Shown here: positions 31,018 through 43,339 of the stretch, piece after piece
How positions within the stretch are numbered: the first letter of the stretch is position 1
Layout of the letters: each line of letters opens with the position of its first letter
DNA from: Cepaea nemoralis
Taxonomy: Eukaryota; Mollusca; Gastropoda; Stylommatophora; Helicidae
DNA: 64,000 nt
Assembly: GCA_014155875.1 (NCBI GenBank)
Contig: JACEFZ010028322.1
Location: 28,501 to 92,500 of the forward strand
Reading direction: 5' to 3'
The notes under the pieces: model-generated
What the model was told of the DNA's origin: nothing
Database searches by the model: none
Seen by the model: the letters and a program-made list of their open reading frames with translations, nothing else
Made by a program: the position numbers and the translations under genes

Positions 31018-33870
31018 AAAACGAACGAACAAACTTTATTTTCAAAGGGTTAAGAATTGGGCACACAGGCCCGTCTAACATTCTGCCCTTCTATCACTCT
31101 CTTCCATACATTATTTCATTCACACATCATTCAAGGCTAACAGAGAACAGCAACAATATAAAACTTATGCATTATAAAAGCATTGGCAAAATGCGAACAT
31201 CAAAACTACACGACACAGTAACATTAGATAATGGTCTGACACTTGTTATTAGCCATGTGGAATATACTGGCCTACCAAAAGGGGACTGACTGTTATACTA
31301 GGGTTTTGTTATTATTATTATTATCACTATTATTATGGGGGAAGGTAATCCGTACTGAGATAGTGTTCGAGTAATTTGCGATTATATGAATAAGGATTGG
31401 TGATGTCTTTTATTTCTTGTGGAAGATTGTTCCACAGCTGAGCTGCAGAGTACGTTAAGCTTGTTTTGTATAAGTCAATCCTAGGCTTCGGAATGTGTAA
31501 TATATTTAAACGTTTACTGTGTCTAGCATTATATTTAAACAATGGCCAAAGGTAATTTGGGGCATTCCGATGCAAGATTTTGTGAATTAGTTTAGATTTA
31601 TTGAAAAGCAGGCGTTTGCGGAGTGGTAGTAACTGAAGGCGTTTATACAGGCTGGGATTGTCAGATAAATGTTTGCTATAAATTAGACTCATGGCCCGTT
31701 TCTGGAGTGAGTAAAGTCGCTTGGTGTTTGAATTAGAACAACCGTCCCAGATTGTAGAGCAGTAGTCAAAGTGTGTCTGAATATGAGAAGTATAGAATAG
31801 TTTCCTTGTGTCCTCATCAAGGAAGTTTTTAATTTTGGCGAGTTGGTAGACTTTTTTCGCTGTTTGTTTAATGAGCGCTTGAACGTGGGAATTAAAGGTT
31901 AGGTTTCTATCAATGATTAGGCCTAATGTTTTGTGCTCAATTACACTTTCTACTGGCATGTTATCGATGTGAAGTTGAAGTGATGTGTGTGAGCTTAGAG
32001 TTTGAAGTCTTTGTCTGGTTGTTAATAACATTGATTTTGTTTTAGTGATATTAATTTGCATACGGTTTGAATAGCTCCACCTAACTACATTATTTAATTC
32101 TTGTTGTAAAGACGACTCCAGTAAAATACAGTTTTCAGCGTTTGTGTACACTGTACAGTCGTCTGCAAATAGATCGCAGGACGATGAAAGATGCAAAGGT
32201 AGATCGTTAATATATATGGCAAATAATAGAGGGCCAAGAATAGAGCCTTGTGGTACTCCAATATTGAATGTAGTGGTTTGAGACAGCGATTTATTATGTG
32301 ATACTACTTGCTTTCTGTCCGATAGAAAAGATGATATTAGAGTGACTACATTAGGACCAATTTTCATTGTCTCAAGTTTCTTAATTAAAATAACATGGTC
32401 TATCATATCAAATGCTTTCTTGAAATCAATAAACACAGTTCCACATAGACTGTTGTTGTTTATACTCTCGTGCCAATTTTCTACCATGTTTGTTAGGGCC
32501 GTATGGCAAGAATACTTTGGTCGAAATCCTGATTGGCTGTCAACAATAAGCTTGTTGCGAACTAAATACTGTAATGTTACTTTATGGATGTGTTTTTCTA
32601 GTGGCTTAGATAGTGATGATAGTAAAGAAATGGGTCTGTAATTGTTCGGGAGACCATTGTCCAATGAACCAGATTTAAGAAGAGGGTACACTTTAGCGAT
32701 TTTGAGAGCTGATGGAAAGTGGCCTTTGGTGAGACACTGATTATATACATAGGTTAGTGATATACTGATCACTGGCGCAGCACAACGGAGAATCCGGTTG
32801 CTGATTCCATCTAAGCCAGATGAGGTTGTGTTTTTTAGGTTACTGAGGTAAGTGAATACTTCAGTGATTGTCATTAGCGGTATGTCGGAAAGAATATCGC
32901 GGGAGCATCTACTCTCGCAAAACGATGACAGCAAAGATAAGTTGCAAGGAGAATTAGGTATTGAAGCCTTCAACTGGTCTATGTCAGTTTGAAAGAACTT
33001 ACTGAATTGGTCGCATGTAATATGATTTGATGGTAAGGAATTTTGGGAGTTATACTTGTTTGTCAAAGTGTTAATTGCCTTCCATATATCCTTACTATTT
33101 GTTTTATCTATTACTAAGTTCTTAAAGTAATATTTCTTTTCCCGTCGTATGGTATATTGAACTTTGTTTCTAAGAGTACGGTATACGTTGAGATCCCGCT
33201 TTTATGTGCTTTATCTCTGTCTCTCATAATTTCAAGTATTTCCTGTGTGATCCAAGGTGACTTGACGTGGTGTTTTACTCGAACTTCCTTGATTGGCACA
33301 TGTCTATCAAGAACATCAATAAAGGTTTTCATCCAGAATTCCAAAGCATCATCCGGGTCAGGAAGCTGATATACATTGTCTAGAGGTGAACTGAGCAAGT
33401 CCTGTAAAAATGCATTTTGGTTGAAATTTTGTAACTTCTATATTTTACACTTATGTGTTTATGTTTAGGAGTTTTAATTCCTTTTTTAGACCACGTGCAG
33501 CATATTGGGTAGTGATCGCTCATTGCACAATTGGGTACGGTGCATTCTATGATGTTGTCTGAGCAAGTTACATAAATGTGATCTATGATTGTTGAAGATG
33601 ACTTTGTTACTCTAGTAGCTTGTTGTACTATTGTTGGAAATTGTATGATGCAATTATATTTCCCCATATTATGTTGGATTTGTTGGTGTCAATGTTAAAG
33701 TCTCCGAGTAGTATAATTTCTTTACCGGAAGCGAAAACCACATCCATCATGGTAGTGAAGTTTTCGTACCAGACGTGTCCAGCATTGGGATTTCGATAGA
33801 GGTAGCCAATTATCAGGGGTGTGCGGTTTTGAAGTTTTACCCAGTTCCACATTATCATTGCTAGTTAGTT
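31018..33870 (-). mobile_element. CR1/L2-like LINE, 5' truncated
   Basis: The RT frame (33066-31333, 577 codons) is intact, with SSGLDGISNRIL, YRPISLL, FIDFKKAFDMIDH, GVPQGSILGPLLF, YINDLP and catalytic LFADD (near 32160). The order and motifs are of Jockey-superfamily elements such as CR1/L2. Upstream, three short minus frames (33858-33628, 33667-33380, 33398-33114) hold APE endonuclease motifs (LLGDFNID, IDHIYV, SDHYPI) in different phases, so this part is frame-broken and truncated near 33870. The minus-strand 3' UTR ends with aaaataaagtttgttcgttc, containing a polyadenylation signal. It is inserted in the Eph intron between the FN3-2 exons. Confidence 0.9.
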
Positions 33871-33879
33871 TGTTTTCTT

Positions 33880-34250
33880 GTCTTAGAACCCAGTCATCTT
33901 AGCTTTTCAATTGTGACTCTATCCGTTCCTTGCCTTATATTATTTTCATGGGCACTCTTTGCCTGTTTCCCCTCTTCCATTGTTACATTTGCCATCATAT
34001 ACTCTGCTGGTACTTCCGTGTTATTATGATATGTTTATTTGCCCTTGACAGCATTTTTCTATTTTGTTTAACATCAACGTAGTTTGCCCTAGCACAGTAT
34101 TCCACTAGTGCATTTTCAGCTTTTTCAGTGTCAGTTGATGTTTTTTTTGTTTAATGTTTATTTGCTGCTAGGTCATTCACTATTGACAGCTTTTTCTAGG
34201 CTCCATGTTTATTTCCATCTCTAAGTTGAGGTTTTCTGTTTCTTTCCCTC
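33880..34250 (-). mobile_element. LINE E linker fragment
   Basis: The minus strand translates piecewise to EKAENALVEYCARANYVDVK and NRKMLSRANKHIII, typical of the linker between endonuclease and RT in some LINEs. It may belong with the endonuclease fragment at 35.93-36.36 kb, separated by the LINE D insertion. Confidence 0.5.
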
Positions 34251-34254
34251 CAAA

Positions 34255-35880
34255 AATCTCTTCTCACTTCTGTGTGTTGTTGGAAAAGTATTTGCCAGAA
34301 TTGTTCTGCGCAGACTTCAAGTCCTAGGAGATCAGTCTACCCCGAATCACAGTGGGCTTTCGATAGAACCGGTCTACCATTGATATGACATTCTCATTGC
34401 GACAAATGCAAGAAAAATGCCGTGAACAGAATCAACCACTGTTTATTGCCTTCATCGACCTCACAAAGGCATTTGATTTGGTCTGTCGTGAGGGTCTGTT
34501 CAAGGCACTAAAGAAGATTGGCTGCCCACCAACTCTTCTGTCCATTGTGGAATCGTTCCACACAGGCATGAAGGGTATAATCAAGTTTGATGGTGCAAGT
34601 TTGAAATCAAGAGTGGAGTTAAGCAAGGTTGTATACTAGCACCCACCCTTTTTGAGATATACTTTTCACTTCTACTGAAATATGCCTTTCGTGATCAGGA
34701 TGGTGGTATATACATTCACTCACGCTCAGATGGCGGCCTCTACAATGTTCAGAGATTGAAGGCTAAGACCAAAATTAGGAGGGTACTGATCAGAGAGTTG
34801 CTTTTTGCAGATGATACTGCAGTTACGACCCACTCTGAGGAAGAATTGCAATGTCTACTATCTGCATTCTCCAATGCTTGTTCTGAATTTGGTTTAACAA
34901 TTAGCAAAAAGAAGACACAGATTATGTCACAAGGTGCACATGGGGTACCATCAATCTTTATTGACGACACTGAACTAGAGATTGTAGACCATTTTACATA
35001 TCTAGGATCAGTGGTAAATAGCAAATTATCCCTAGATCAGGAAATCAACATCCGGATTGGTGAGGCAGCAACAACAATGAACAGGTTAAGAAAAAGAGTC
35101 TCGGAGAACAGGAAGCTTACTGCCAAAACAAAAGTCCTTGTCTATCAAGCCTGTGTCCTTAGTACTCTTCTTTATGGCAGTGAATCCTGGACAACTTACT
35201 CACACCAAGAGAAACATTTAAACAGCTTTCATATGTGGTGACTGCGAAGAATTCTTGGTATTAAGTGGCAAGACAAAATCACAAATACTGAAGTATTGGA
35301 AAGATCAGGTTGTGTGACGGTTTATTCCATGCTCAGTCTTCGTAGACTTAGATGGATAGGACATCTTAGGAGGATGGATGATGGTAGAATACCAAAGGAC
35401 ATCTTTTTTGGTGAATTACAGATGGGTAAGAGATCTCAGGGTCGGCCTCTACTACGATACAAAGATGTGTGTAAGCGGGACATGATTGATACAGGCATTG
35501 ATAATGCACAGTGGGAGCAAGTCGCCGCTGAACGTGTTGCATGGAGGGCAAAGATCAGAAATGGAATAAAGACAAAGGAGAAAATTATTGCAGATAAGTC
35601 ACACACCGAGCGTGTGAGACGTAAGATGGTGCATGATGGTGGAAATGACCACGTGTTCATACGCACCCACTGTGAACGGACATTTACAGCGCGAATTGGC
35701 CTTATCAGTCACATTCGCTACCGCCATAGGTAAAAGTTATTATGCCTTTTTAAAGTACAAACTATCGTCTGTCAAGATGGCAAGGTGCCAATGACACTTT
35801 CCATTATAATTTTCATTTTGTCATGTCGTGTTTTCATGTTTTCTCGGTACTTGTCTGTTAGTATAGCACACCTATCCATG
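34255..35880 (+). mobile_element. LINE D: RT and C-terminal domain
   Basis: Plus-strand frames encode VGKVFARIVLRRLQ, the GFR-type region, LRQMQEKCREQNQPLF with FIDLTKAFD, GVKQGCILAPTLF, catalytic LLFADDTAV (near 34800), TISKKKTQIM, LSTLLYGSESWT, RRLRWIGHLRRMDD, GRPLLRYKDVCKRD, and a degenerate C-terminal Cys-His block ending GLISHIRYRHR (stop 35733). Single breaks are visible near 34375, 34635 and 35240 (TGA after FHMW). It lacks its 5' endonuclease half. Related 3' ends occur at 20.96-21.29 and 42.55-42.69 kb. The clade was not determined. Confidence 0.87.
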
Positions 35881-35925
35881 ATCAAGCATGTGGCCAAATC
35901 CGAGGTCTAAATAAGACACCATCAT

Positions 35926-36366
35926 CTAGAGTAGAATCTGGATTAGCTTGCTGAGTAGATGGAGATTAGGGTCTATTTTCCAGAGATTAGAGTTTATTTC
36001 CCAGTCTTCCACTTCATGTCCTCTGCTGTCTGTATTAGGGTGTCCCAATCTTTCAGAATGGCCACTAAAGTCTCTGACTATTATGCAGTTTGCATCATGT
36101 ATTTTCATGCCTGGATGTGCTAGATCTTAAATGTGTGAGCTGTACAGATTTTAAATTCTGATTGTCACTTCTCCTTCATCATTCAACCCTGCAATTTCTG
36201 TCCAACTGTTAGAGTTCACAGCTTGGATTGAGTTCCAAGTAAGTATTAGAACTCCCTTATGTTCTCTGTGGTCGAAATATAGGGGGCCTGATATCCCCCC
36301 ACTGGAAATGTGTGATGCGCGTTGTGGTATGTTCTTGAATGTGTGCCACTTCAAGTTTGTCTTCAA
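35926..36366 (-). mobile_element. LINE E endonuclease fragment
   Basis: Minus frames encode HKGVLILTWNSIQAVN and then NCIIVRDFSGHSERLGHPNT with RGHEVEDWEIN. These parallel the APE endonuclease segment (..GDFNGHSE.WG...RG..VEDW) of LINEs. It is broken and truncated. Confidence 0.6.
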
Positions 36367-36384
36367 AGGGAGATAAAAAAAAAT

Positions 36385-36510
36385 ACATTTGCAGGGCCAG
36401 CAAACAAGGGGAAATAACCACAGAAAGCGAACGCTATAAAGCTTGCCAGTTGCAATATTTCCCGGGGAAATACATCAATTTTCCCCTCGTAAAGGCAATT
36501 TGTTGGGGGA
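36385..36510. repeat. Dispersed repeat with aaggggaaataac box, copy 1
   Basis: gccagcaaacaaggggaaat, then aaagcttgccagttgcaata and tttcccggggaaata. The same order of blocks occurs at 41654-41750. Class unknown, possibly a MITE or SINE piece. Confidence 0.75.
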
Positions 36511-36812
36511 CTTTTTTGTCAAGGCTCCTCCAGCATTCTGCTGTAGTATGCTGAGTGTCTGGGGTGTCAGGTCCTTAGCTCTGACCCCACCCCTCTGTGC
36601 CTTGGATCCACACAACAGGGAAGGGGACCACTAGTAGTATTGGGTGGACCCTCTCCAGCCAAGGGATCCAACCCTATCACCAGCTTGGCAAGACTACATG
36701 GGATTAGCACCATTCTTCTTTATTTTAATATGAGACATCATCATAACATGCATCGCTGTGCCATGCCAGTGGCTCAAAATATTGATTTTGACAAGCATGT
36801 TTATTTTTAATG

Positions 36813-36819
<7 letters not shown>

Positions 36820-36880
<61 letters not shown>

Positions 36881-36892
36881 CATCATTATTAT
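36820..36892. repeat. (ATT)n microsatellite
   Basis: About 24 perfect ATT units, then degenerate units. Confidence 0.96.
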
Positions 36893-37004
36893 AGTTCATA
36901 GGGTCATTTGAGCATGTAAGTCCCTCTTTCAGATCAAAGTGGAAACACAATAGGGTAAGGGAAACATACAAGAGACAACAGAAAGGGAGACACCACAGTG
37001 GAAG

Positions 37005-39700
37005 TGGGGAGAAAAGCAGACAAAAGATAAGAGCCACGAGATATGAGAGAACATATATGAGACAAGAGATATGAGACAAGAGATACAAGACAAAAGACAT
37101 GAGACAAGAGACATGAGGCAAGAGATATGAGACAAGAGATATGAGACAAGAGACATGAGACAAGAGACATGAGACAAGAGACAAGAGACATGAGACAAGA
37201 GATATGAGATAAGAGACATGAGACAAGAGATACGAGACAAGAGATACGAGACAAAAGACATGAGACAAGAGACATGAGGCAAGAGATATGAGACAAGAGA
37301 TATGAGACAAGAGACATGAGACAAGAGACATGAGACAAGAGACAAGAGACATGAGACAAGAGACATGAGACAAGAGACATGAGACAAGAGACATGAGACA
37401 AGAGATATGAGACAAAAGACATGAGACAAGAGACATGAGACAAGAGATATGAGACAAGAGATATGAGACAAGAGATATGAGACAAGAGACATGAGACAAG
37501 AGACAAGAGACATGAGACAAGAGACATGAGACAAGAGACGAGACATGAGACAAGAGACAAGAGACATGAGACAAGAGATATGAGACAAGAGACATGAGAC
37601 AAGAGATATGAGACAAGAGATATGAGTCAAGAGATATGAGACAAGAGATATGAGACAAGAGATATGAGACAAGAGACATGAGACAAGAGATATGAGACAA
37701 GAGATATGAGACAAGAGATATGAGACAAGCGATATGAGACAAGAGATATGAGACAAGAGATATGAGGCAAGAGACATGAGACAAGAGATATGAGGCAAGA
37801 GACAATAGACATGAGGCAAGAGGCAATAGACAAGAGATATGAGGCAAGAGATATGAGACAAGAGATATGAGACAAGATGTATGAGGCAAGAGATATGAGG
37901 CAAGAGGTATGAGACAAGAGATGAGACAAGAGGTATGAGGCAAGAGATATGAGACAAGAGGTATGAGACAAGAGATATGAGGCAAGAGACAACAGACAAG
38001 AAACAGACAAGAAACAGACAAGAAACAGACAAGAAACAACAGACAAGAGACAACAGACAAGAGACAACAGACAAGAAACAGACAAGAAACAACAGACAAG
38101 AAACAACAGACAAGAGACAACAGACAAGAAACAGACAAGAAACAAACAAGAAACAACAGACAAGAGACAACAGACAAGAAACAGACAAGAAACAACAGAC
38201 AAGAGACAAGAGACAAGAAACAGACAAGAAACAGACAAGAAACAGACAAGAAACAACAGACAAGAAACAACAGACAAGAGACAGACAAGAAACAACAGAC
38301 AAGAGACAACAGACAAGAAACAGACAAGAAACAGACAAGAAACAACAGATAAGAGACACGAGAAAACAGACAAGAAACAGACAAGAAACAACAGATAAGA
38401 GACATGAGACAACAGATAAGAAACAGACAAGAAACAGACAAGAAACAGACAAGAAACAACAGATAAGAGACCTGAGACAACAGACAAGAAACAGACAAGA
38501 AACAACAGATAAGAGACATGAGACAACAGATAAGAAACAGACAAGAAACAGACAAGAAACAACAGACAAGAAACAGACAAGAAAAAGACAAGAAACAGAC
38601 AAGAAACAGACAAGAAACAACAGACAAGAGACAACAGACAAGAAACAGACAAGAAACAGACAAGAAACAGACAAGAAACAACAGACAAGAGACAACAGAT
38701 AAGAGACAAGAGACAACAGACAAGAAACAGACAAGAAACAGACAAGAAACAGACAAGAAACAACAGATAAGAAACATGAGACAACAGATAAGAAACTGAC
38801 AAGAAACAGACAAGAAACAACAGACAAGAGACAACAGACAAGAAACAGACAAGAAACAACAGACAAGAGACAACAGACAAGAAACAGACAAGAAACATTC
38901 AAGAAACAGACAAGAAACAGACAAGAAACAACAGATAAGAGACATGAGACAACAGACAAGAAACAGACAAGAAATAGACAAGAAACAACAGACAAGAAAC
39001 AGACAAGAAACAACAGACAAGAGACATGAGACAACAGACAAGAAACAGACAAGAAACAACAGACAAGAAACAGACAAGAAAGAGACAAGAAACAACAGAC
39101 AAGAAACAGACAAGAAACAACAGACAAGAGACAACAGATAAGAGACAAGAGACAAGAAACAGACAAGAAACAGACAAGAAACAACAAATTAAGAGACATG
39201 AGACAACAGACAAGAAACAGACAAGAAACAACAGATAAGAGACATGAGACAACAGATAAGAGACATGAGACAACAGACAAGAAACAGACAAGAAACAACA
39301 GATAAGAGACATGAGACAACAGATAAGAAACAGACAAGAAACAGACAAGAAACAGACAAGAAACAGACAAGAAACAACAGATAAGAGACAACAGATAAGA
39401 GACAACAGATAAGAGACATGAGACAACAGACAAGAAACAACAGATAAGAGACAACAGATAAGAGACAATAGATAAGAGACATGAGAAAACAGACAAGAAA
39501 CAGACAAGAAACAACAAACAAGAAATAACAAACAGAGACAACAGATAAGAGACATGAGACAACAGACAAGAAACAGACAAGAAACAACAAACAAGAAACA
39601 ACAAACAGAGACAACAGATAAGAGACATGAGACAACAGACAAGAAACAACAGAACAGAGACAACAGACAAGAGACATGAGACAACAGACAAGAGAGAACA
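37005..39700. repeat. 2.7-kb GACAA minisatellite in two zones, starting at an Eph donor
   Basis: Zone 1 (37005-37985) uses 14-bp units such as gagacaagagatat. Zone 2 (37985-39700) uses 9-15-bp units acagacaagaa and acaacagacaagag. Zone 2 abuts the donor of exon 39707-39835. Minus-strand frames of 782 and 990 codons (CLLSVVSCLF repeats) are artefacts, although the longest one includes the genuine FN3 exon at its start. Confidence 0.96.
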
Positions 39701-39706
39701 ACTCAC

Positions 39707-39835
39707 CTGGAACTGGTACTCTGTGTCCAGCATGAACTCGCTGATGGTCAGGTTCTGGTCAGTGGTGTACTCCTTGATCTCGTTCTGGCCCTGGAATCTG
39801 GGGTAGTACTTGACCTCGTACCTCAGCACGGAGTT
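39707..39835 (-). CDS. Eph: Eph exon: middle of fibronectin-III repeat 2
   Basis: The exon has 43 codons, phase 0 to 0. It contains LRYEVKYYPRFQ and LDTEYQFQ, the C, E and F strands of the second FN3 repeat as seen in Eph receptors. The acceptor is tttcag and the donor is GTGAGT at 39706-39701. The 2.7-kb GACAA-type array of the following intron begins within about 10 bp of the donor. The open frame that continues for hundreds of codons past the donor is array translation, not protein. Confidence 0.93.
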
Positions 39836-39839
39836 CTGA

Positions 39840-40300
39840 AACAGAAACAACAACCCCTCCAGGACCACGTTTATGTCGGCACTGGACTGATGTGCACACA
39901 CAGCCAGTCATTATTGGTCACAGTATTGGTCACAGTATTGGTCCGCAGTATATCAACTGTTGCGGTGCCCTTGAGGCCAATAAGAAAGCACATAAATCAA
40001 CTGACGAGTATTGAGTGGCCCTCACAGAAATAGACGACAGAAGTAGAGATGAGAGGACACACAAGACAATATAACAATTGAAAGCTATATTTTCTATACA
40101 GGGGTGTAAACCTGTTACCTCCACACGAGGATAATGTCTCGCTAAAGAACAAAGTGCATGATCAAATCCTCACTCCTCCTACTTATATGTACACTCTTCT
40201 TTCTACTTCTGTAACTGCTAAGCAATACTTGAGAATACTTGAGAGTTAGAGAATTATAAAGTTGCTTAAAAGTTGACAGGGTTGACTTAATTGCACCAGG
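39840..40300. other. Intron sequence without recognised feature
   Basis: Unique. gattggcgctcacagaaata-type strings here (40010-40050) and at 40835-40860 form a diverged duplication. No gene was seen. Confidence 0.5.
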
Positions 40301-40304
40301 TTTT

Positions 40305-40505
40305 TATCCCATATGGCTCAGTCTCTTTCCGCAATGTGGAAAGTGTCACACAAAGCACGAACTCCGTAGCTCCAGTGACAACCCTCAGGAGTCTCAGAAA
40401 AAATGCACTCATAAACTGAAGGATGCTGCCCAGAATCGAACCCACAACCTTCACAGCCCGAGTCAGATGGCTTGACCACTTCGTCACTGAGACTCCCTTG
40501 AGAAT
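40305..40505 (-). mobile_element. tRNA-derived SINE
   Basis: The minus strand carries an A box tgacgaagtgg and a B box ggttcgattct about 35 bp apart (head near 40500-40425), followed by a non-tRNA body to about 40305. The Pol III promoter layout is clear, but no tail or target duplication was identified. Confidence 0.72.
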
Positions 40506-40509
40506 TATA

Positions 40510-40768
40510 CATAGCACTTAAAAAATTGTTTGCATATCCTTTACAGAACATTGCTGTCAACATCAGCATCTTTCAGCTGATTGTTGATTTTTTGGCAAGA
40601 TTACGCTCAGTAGTTTGCCATTGCTTTCTGAGCAGCCGGCCCACATACCCCGTAAGTTACCGACGCGATTCGAACCACTGCTGATTCTCACCGTCGTCAC
40701 GTTACTTACGAGAGTATACGAGATTACAGAGAAAAGTCGCTAACCTCTAGGCCAGGAAGCCGGCATAC
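40510..40768 (-). mobile_element. tRNA-derived SINE with shared core
   Basis: The minus-strand head has A box tggcctagaggttagcg (near 40757-40741) and B box ggttcgaatcg (40676-40666). It runs into the core cagaaagcaatggcaaact that is shared with 20829-20955. Confidence 0.75.
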
Positions 40769-40769
40769 A

Positions 40770-41030
40770 TAGCACTACTAAGGTACAAATAGTGTTTAGA
40801 TTGAGTAGCTCCTAAACAAATCCACAAGTATTGATTGGCGCTCACAGAAATAGAGATTAGAGGACTGGCCAAACAAACATGGTCTCTACTCTACTTCTTT
40901 CTTCTTCTGCTGTGAGTATGAATCAATACTAGTGAATTTGTTTAGGAGCTGTCTTTGTGGCCTCAAGGGGTTCCCCCATTGATATTTCTATGTATTTGGA
41001 TTGAGTAGACAACGCGTTTGTATGATAACT
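40770..41030. other. Intron sequence without recognised feature
   Basis: Unique, with a diverged duplication of the 39.95-40.05 kb sequence. No gene was seen. Confidence 0.5.
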
Positions 41031-41034
41031 CAAC

Positions 41035-41305
41035 ACAAACACACACACACACATACACGCACATCATTCAACATATTTACACAAAAACTAAAAACACACA
41101 CACACGCATACACACACACACACACACACACACAGAGTGAGAGAGAGGGAGAGAGAAACAGAGAGAGAGAGAGAGGTATAGATAGAGAGAGAGACAGACA
41201 GACAGACCAGCAGACAGACAGACATAATTCAGCTTGTTTATATGACACACACACACACGCACGCACGCACGCACGCACGCTCACACACACACACACAATG
41301 ACATG
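41035..41305. repeat. (CA)n, (GA)n and (CGCA)n microsatellites
   Basis: Mixed dinucleotide tracts, plus a duplicated non-repeat segment (ataattcagcttgtttatatgacac at 41223 and ataattcaacttgtttatatgatag at 41309). Confidence 0.92.
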
Positions 41306-41309
41306 CATA

Positions 41310-41640
41310 TAATTCAACTTGTTTATATGATAGCTCAACAAACTCACATACAAACACAAGACCGAAAATATATGGTAAGTAGCTGGATGTGGGGAGGGGA
41401 GAGAGGAGACCAAACATATTTAGAGACACGGCAGACAACTCCCCTCAGACAAACGGGGCTGTCATATTTCACAGACAGACACACCCCCTAATAATATATC
41501 CTCCCAACACATCCTGAACCATGCTCCAATTATCCCCTGCCAATTAGCAATATAGCTCAGGTTGTATATATGTCCTGCAGGGCCACACAACATACATTTA
41601 TGTACGGCTGTATGTGTTGTATCTCCACCAGGCACATCAA
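41310..41640. other. Intron sequence without recognised feature
   Basis: Unique sequence. Nothing supported. Confidence 0.5.
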
Positions 41641-41649
41641 ATACACATT

Positions 41650-41755
41650 TCCAGGGCCCGCAAACAAGGGGAAATAACCACGGGACAAGAATGCCATAAA
41701 ACCTGGCAGTTGTAATATTTCCCGGGGAAAATGCATAATCTTCTTAAAGCTGGAC
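41650..41755. repeat. Dispersed repeat with aaggggaaataac box, copy 2
   Basis: gcccgcaaacaaggggaaat, then cataaaacctggcagttgta and tttcccggggaaaatg. This is the same block order as 36385-36510, same strand, about 80 percent alike by eye. Confidence 0.75.
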
Positions 41756-41974
41756 GATAAATGGGCGGCGCCGTGTGTGGTAGTTTGTCCTAATTGTATC
41801 TACAACTGCACAGGGAAGATAATAAATGTCTCCTGGTTTTGTGAGATTTGTGTCAGTTAGGTCCCTTGGGACGTCTGTTTATCAAACGGGACTGATTCTG
41901 CACGAGTCGATCACGTGATAACGTCAATGGGGTAGCCTTCGACGTGCAGTGCTCCACCCACAGACTTGGAACGA

Positions 41975-42066
41975 AGAAGGAGGAGGAGAAGGAGGAGGAG
42001 GAGAAGGAGGAGGAGGAGAAGAAGGAGGAGGAGGCGAAGGAGGAGGAGAAGGAGGAGGAGGAGATA
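41975..42066. repeat. (AGG/AAG)n purine tract
   Basis: About 90 bases of aggaggagaagg-type purine repeat, downstream of the donor of exon 42154-42233. Confidence 0.93.
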
Positions 42067-42153
42067 GTAAAAGAGGATGGTTTGGTGTGAGCTATTTGAG
42101 AGCTTCTGCTTCAATGCGGGATGAAAAACACAAGAAAGAATGAGGAGACTTAC

Positions 42154-42233
42154 TTTAATGCTTGTCGGGACATTCCAGGCGATGGTGATGTGTCTGGGGC
42201 CAGTGCTGGTCCTCCTCACGTCCACAACCATTG
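42154..42233 (-). CDS. Eph: Eph exon: start of fibronectin-III repeat 2
   Basis: The acceptor is ttttcag (AG at 42235-42234) and the donor is GTAAGT (42153-42148). Two bases complete the split Ser codon from the previous exon, followed by 26 codons including VRRTSTGPRHITIAWNVP, with the conserved Trp of the FN3 B-C strands. The exon ends in phase 0 and joins the exon at 39707-39835. This is one of the few exons with no minisatellite at its edge; only a (AGG)n tract lies about 90 bp downstream. Confidence 0.9.
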
Positions 42234-42545
42234 CTGAAAACAGTGGCAGATAACTCCCGTTAACCTCATCAACTAGGAGTCTTGGACAGAGTAACTGTGA
42301 GGTCACATACAGGCACTACCGCTGTACTGGCAGTTTTATTCTCAAATATCAGATACGGGTGTCTCTGGACAAACTTCTTCATCAGCTGTGCAACGCTTAA
42401 TACTTACATTCTTACTACTACAACAATTAGTACTATTGCAACTACTACAACATTACAATAACAACCATTATAACAATTACCACTATATCAAATACTATAA
42501 AAATGACTAGTATAACCATGACTAGTATAGTAATGGCTACAAACA

Positions 42546-42690
42546 TTCATTGGCACCTTTCCGTCTTGACAGACGATTGTTTGTTACATTGTGCTTCAAA
42601 ACGGCTTAATAACTACAACCCATGGCGGTGGCGAATGTGACTGATAAAGCCACGTCATGCTGTAAATGTTCGTCCACAGGTGGCACAATG
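42546..42690 (-). mobile_element. LINE D 3' end fragment
   Basis: Minus strand: LISHIRHRHGL-type coding end, then the 3' UTR with aagcacaatgtaacaaac and ctgtcaagacggaaaggtgcca, matching 35700-35790 and the 20.96-kb copy. Confidence 0.78.
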
Positions 42691-43014
42691 TGGAGTGTCG
42701 GGTTTGATAAGCGCCGCTCAACATTCAGCACTAACAGAAAGCAGATAGTACCGTCTACTGTCATACGGTAGCTCAGTCATATCTGACTAAGAAATGACAG
42801 CAACATGACTACAACTATTATGTTATTGCCTCTAGCAGTCAGTTTGCACCTCTCCTTCGCAGCTGTTGTGAGATGTTTCTGTTGACTCTCCTTCAGAGTT
42901 TCGCTGATTCAAGTCTCCATCGCTTCTCAATGAAATGTCCACTTTGAGTCAAATGTCCATCATTTGTCATTAATTGTCTATTTTCAGTAACGTGTACTCG
43001 TTCAGTGTGTTTTA

Positions 43015-43245
43015 TCATTTTTTTTTCGTGGCCTCTCGTCCAAAGCCTGCTTTCAGTTTTCGTGGCCTCTCGTCCAAAGCCTGCTTTCAGTTTTTGTGGC
43101 CTCTCGTCCAAAGCCTGTTTTCAGTTTTTGTGGCCTCTCGTTCAGTGTTTCTGTTATTTTTGTCACTTCTCATTCAGTGCCTGTTTTCAGTCGCTCTCGG
43201 CTCTCATCCAGTGCCTGTTGTCAGTTGTATTCATGGTCTCTGATT
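43015..43245. repeat. 34-bp tandem repeat, about 5 copies
   Basis: ttttcgtggcctctcgtccaaagcctgctttcag, decaying rightward into ttcattcagtgcctgttttc variants. Confidence 0.9.
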
Positions 43246-43339
43246 CAGTGCCTCATCTTGCCCGGTGTCCAGAAGACTTCCCGCCTGCCGTCCCCACTGG
43301 TCACGTTAACTGCAGTTACTGTTGTCTCCCACTGAATGC

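Noticed and set aside
36807..39901. Minus-strand ORFs of 782 and 990 codons rich in Leu/Cys/Ser
   Set aside because: Read-through of the GACAA array. Only the first 43 codons of the longer one (39835-39707) are a real Eph exon, bounded by splice sites.
40360..40500. Functional tRNA gene
   Set aside because: A and B boxes are present, but no cloverleaf with paired acceptor stem could be drawn, and the sequence continues into a SINE body.
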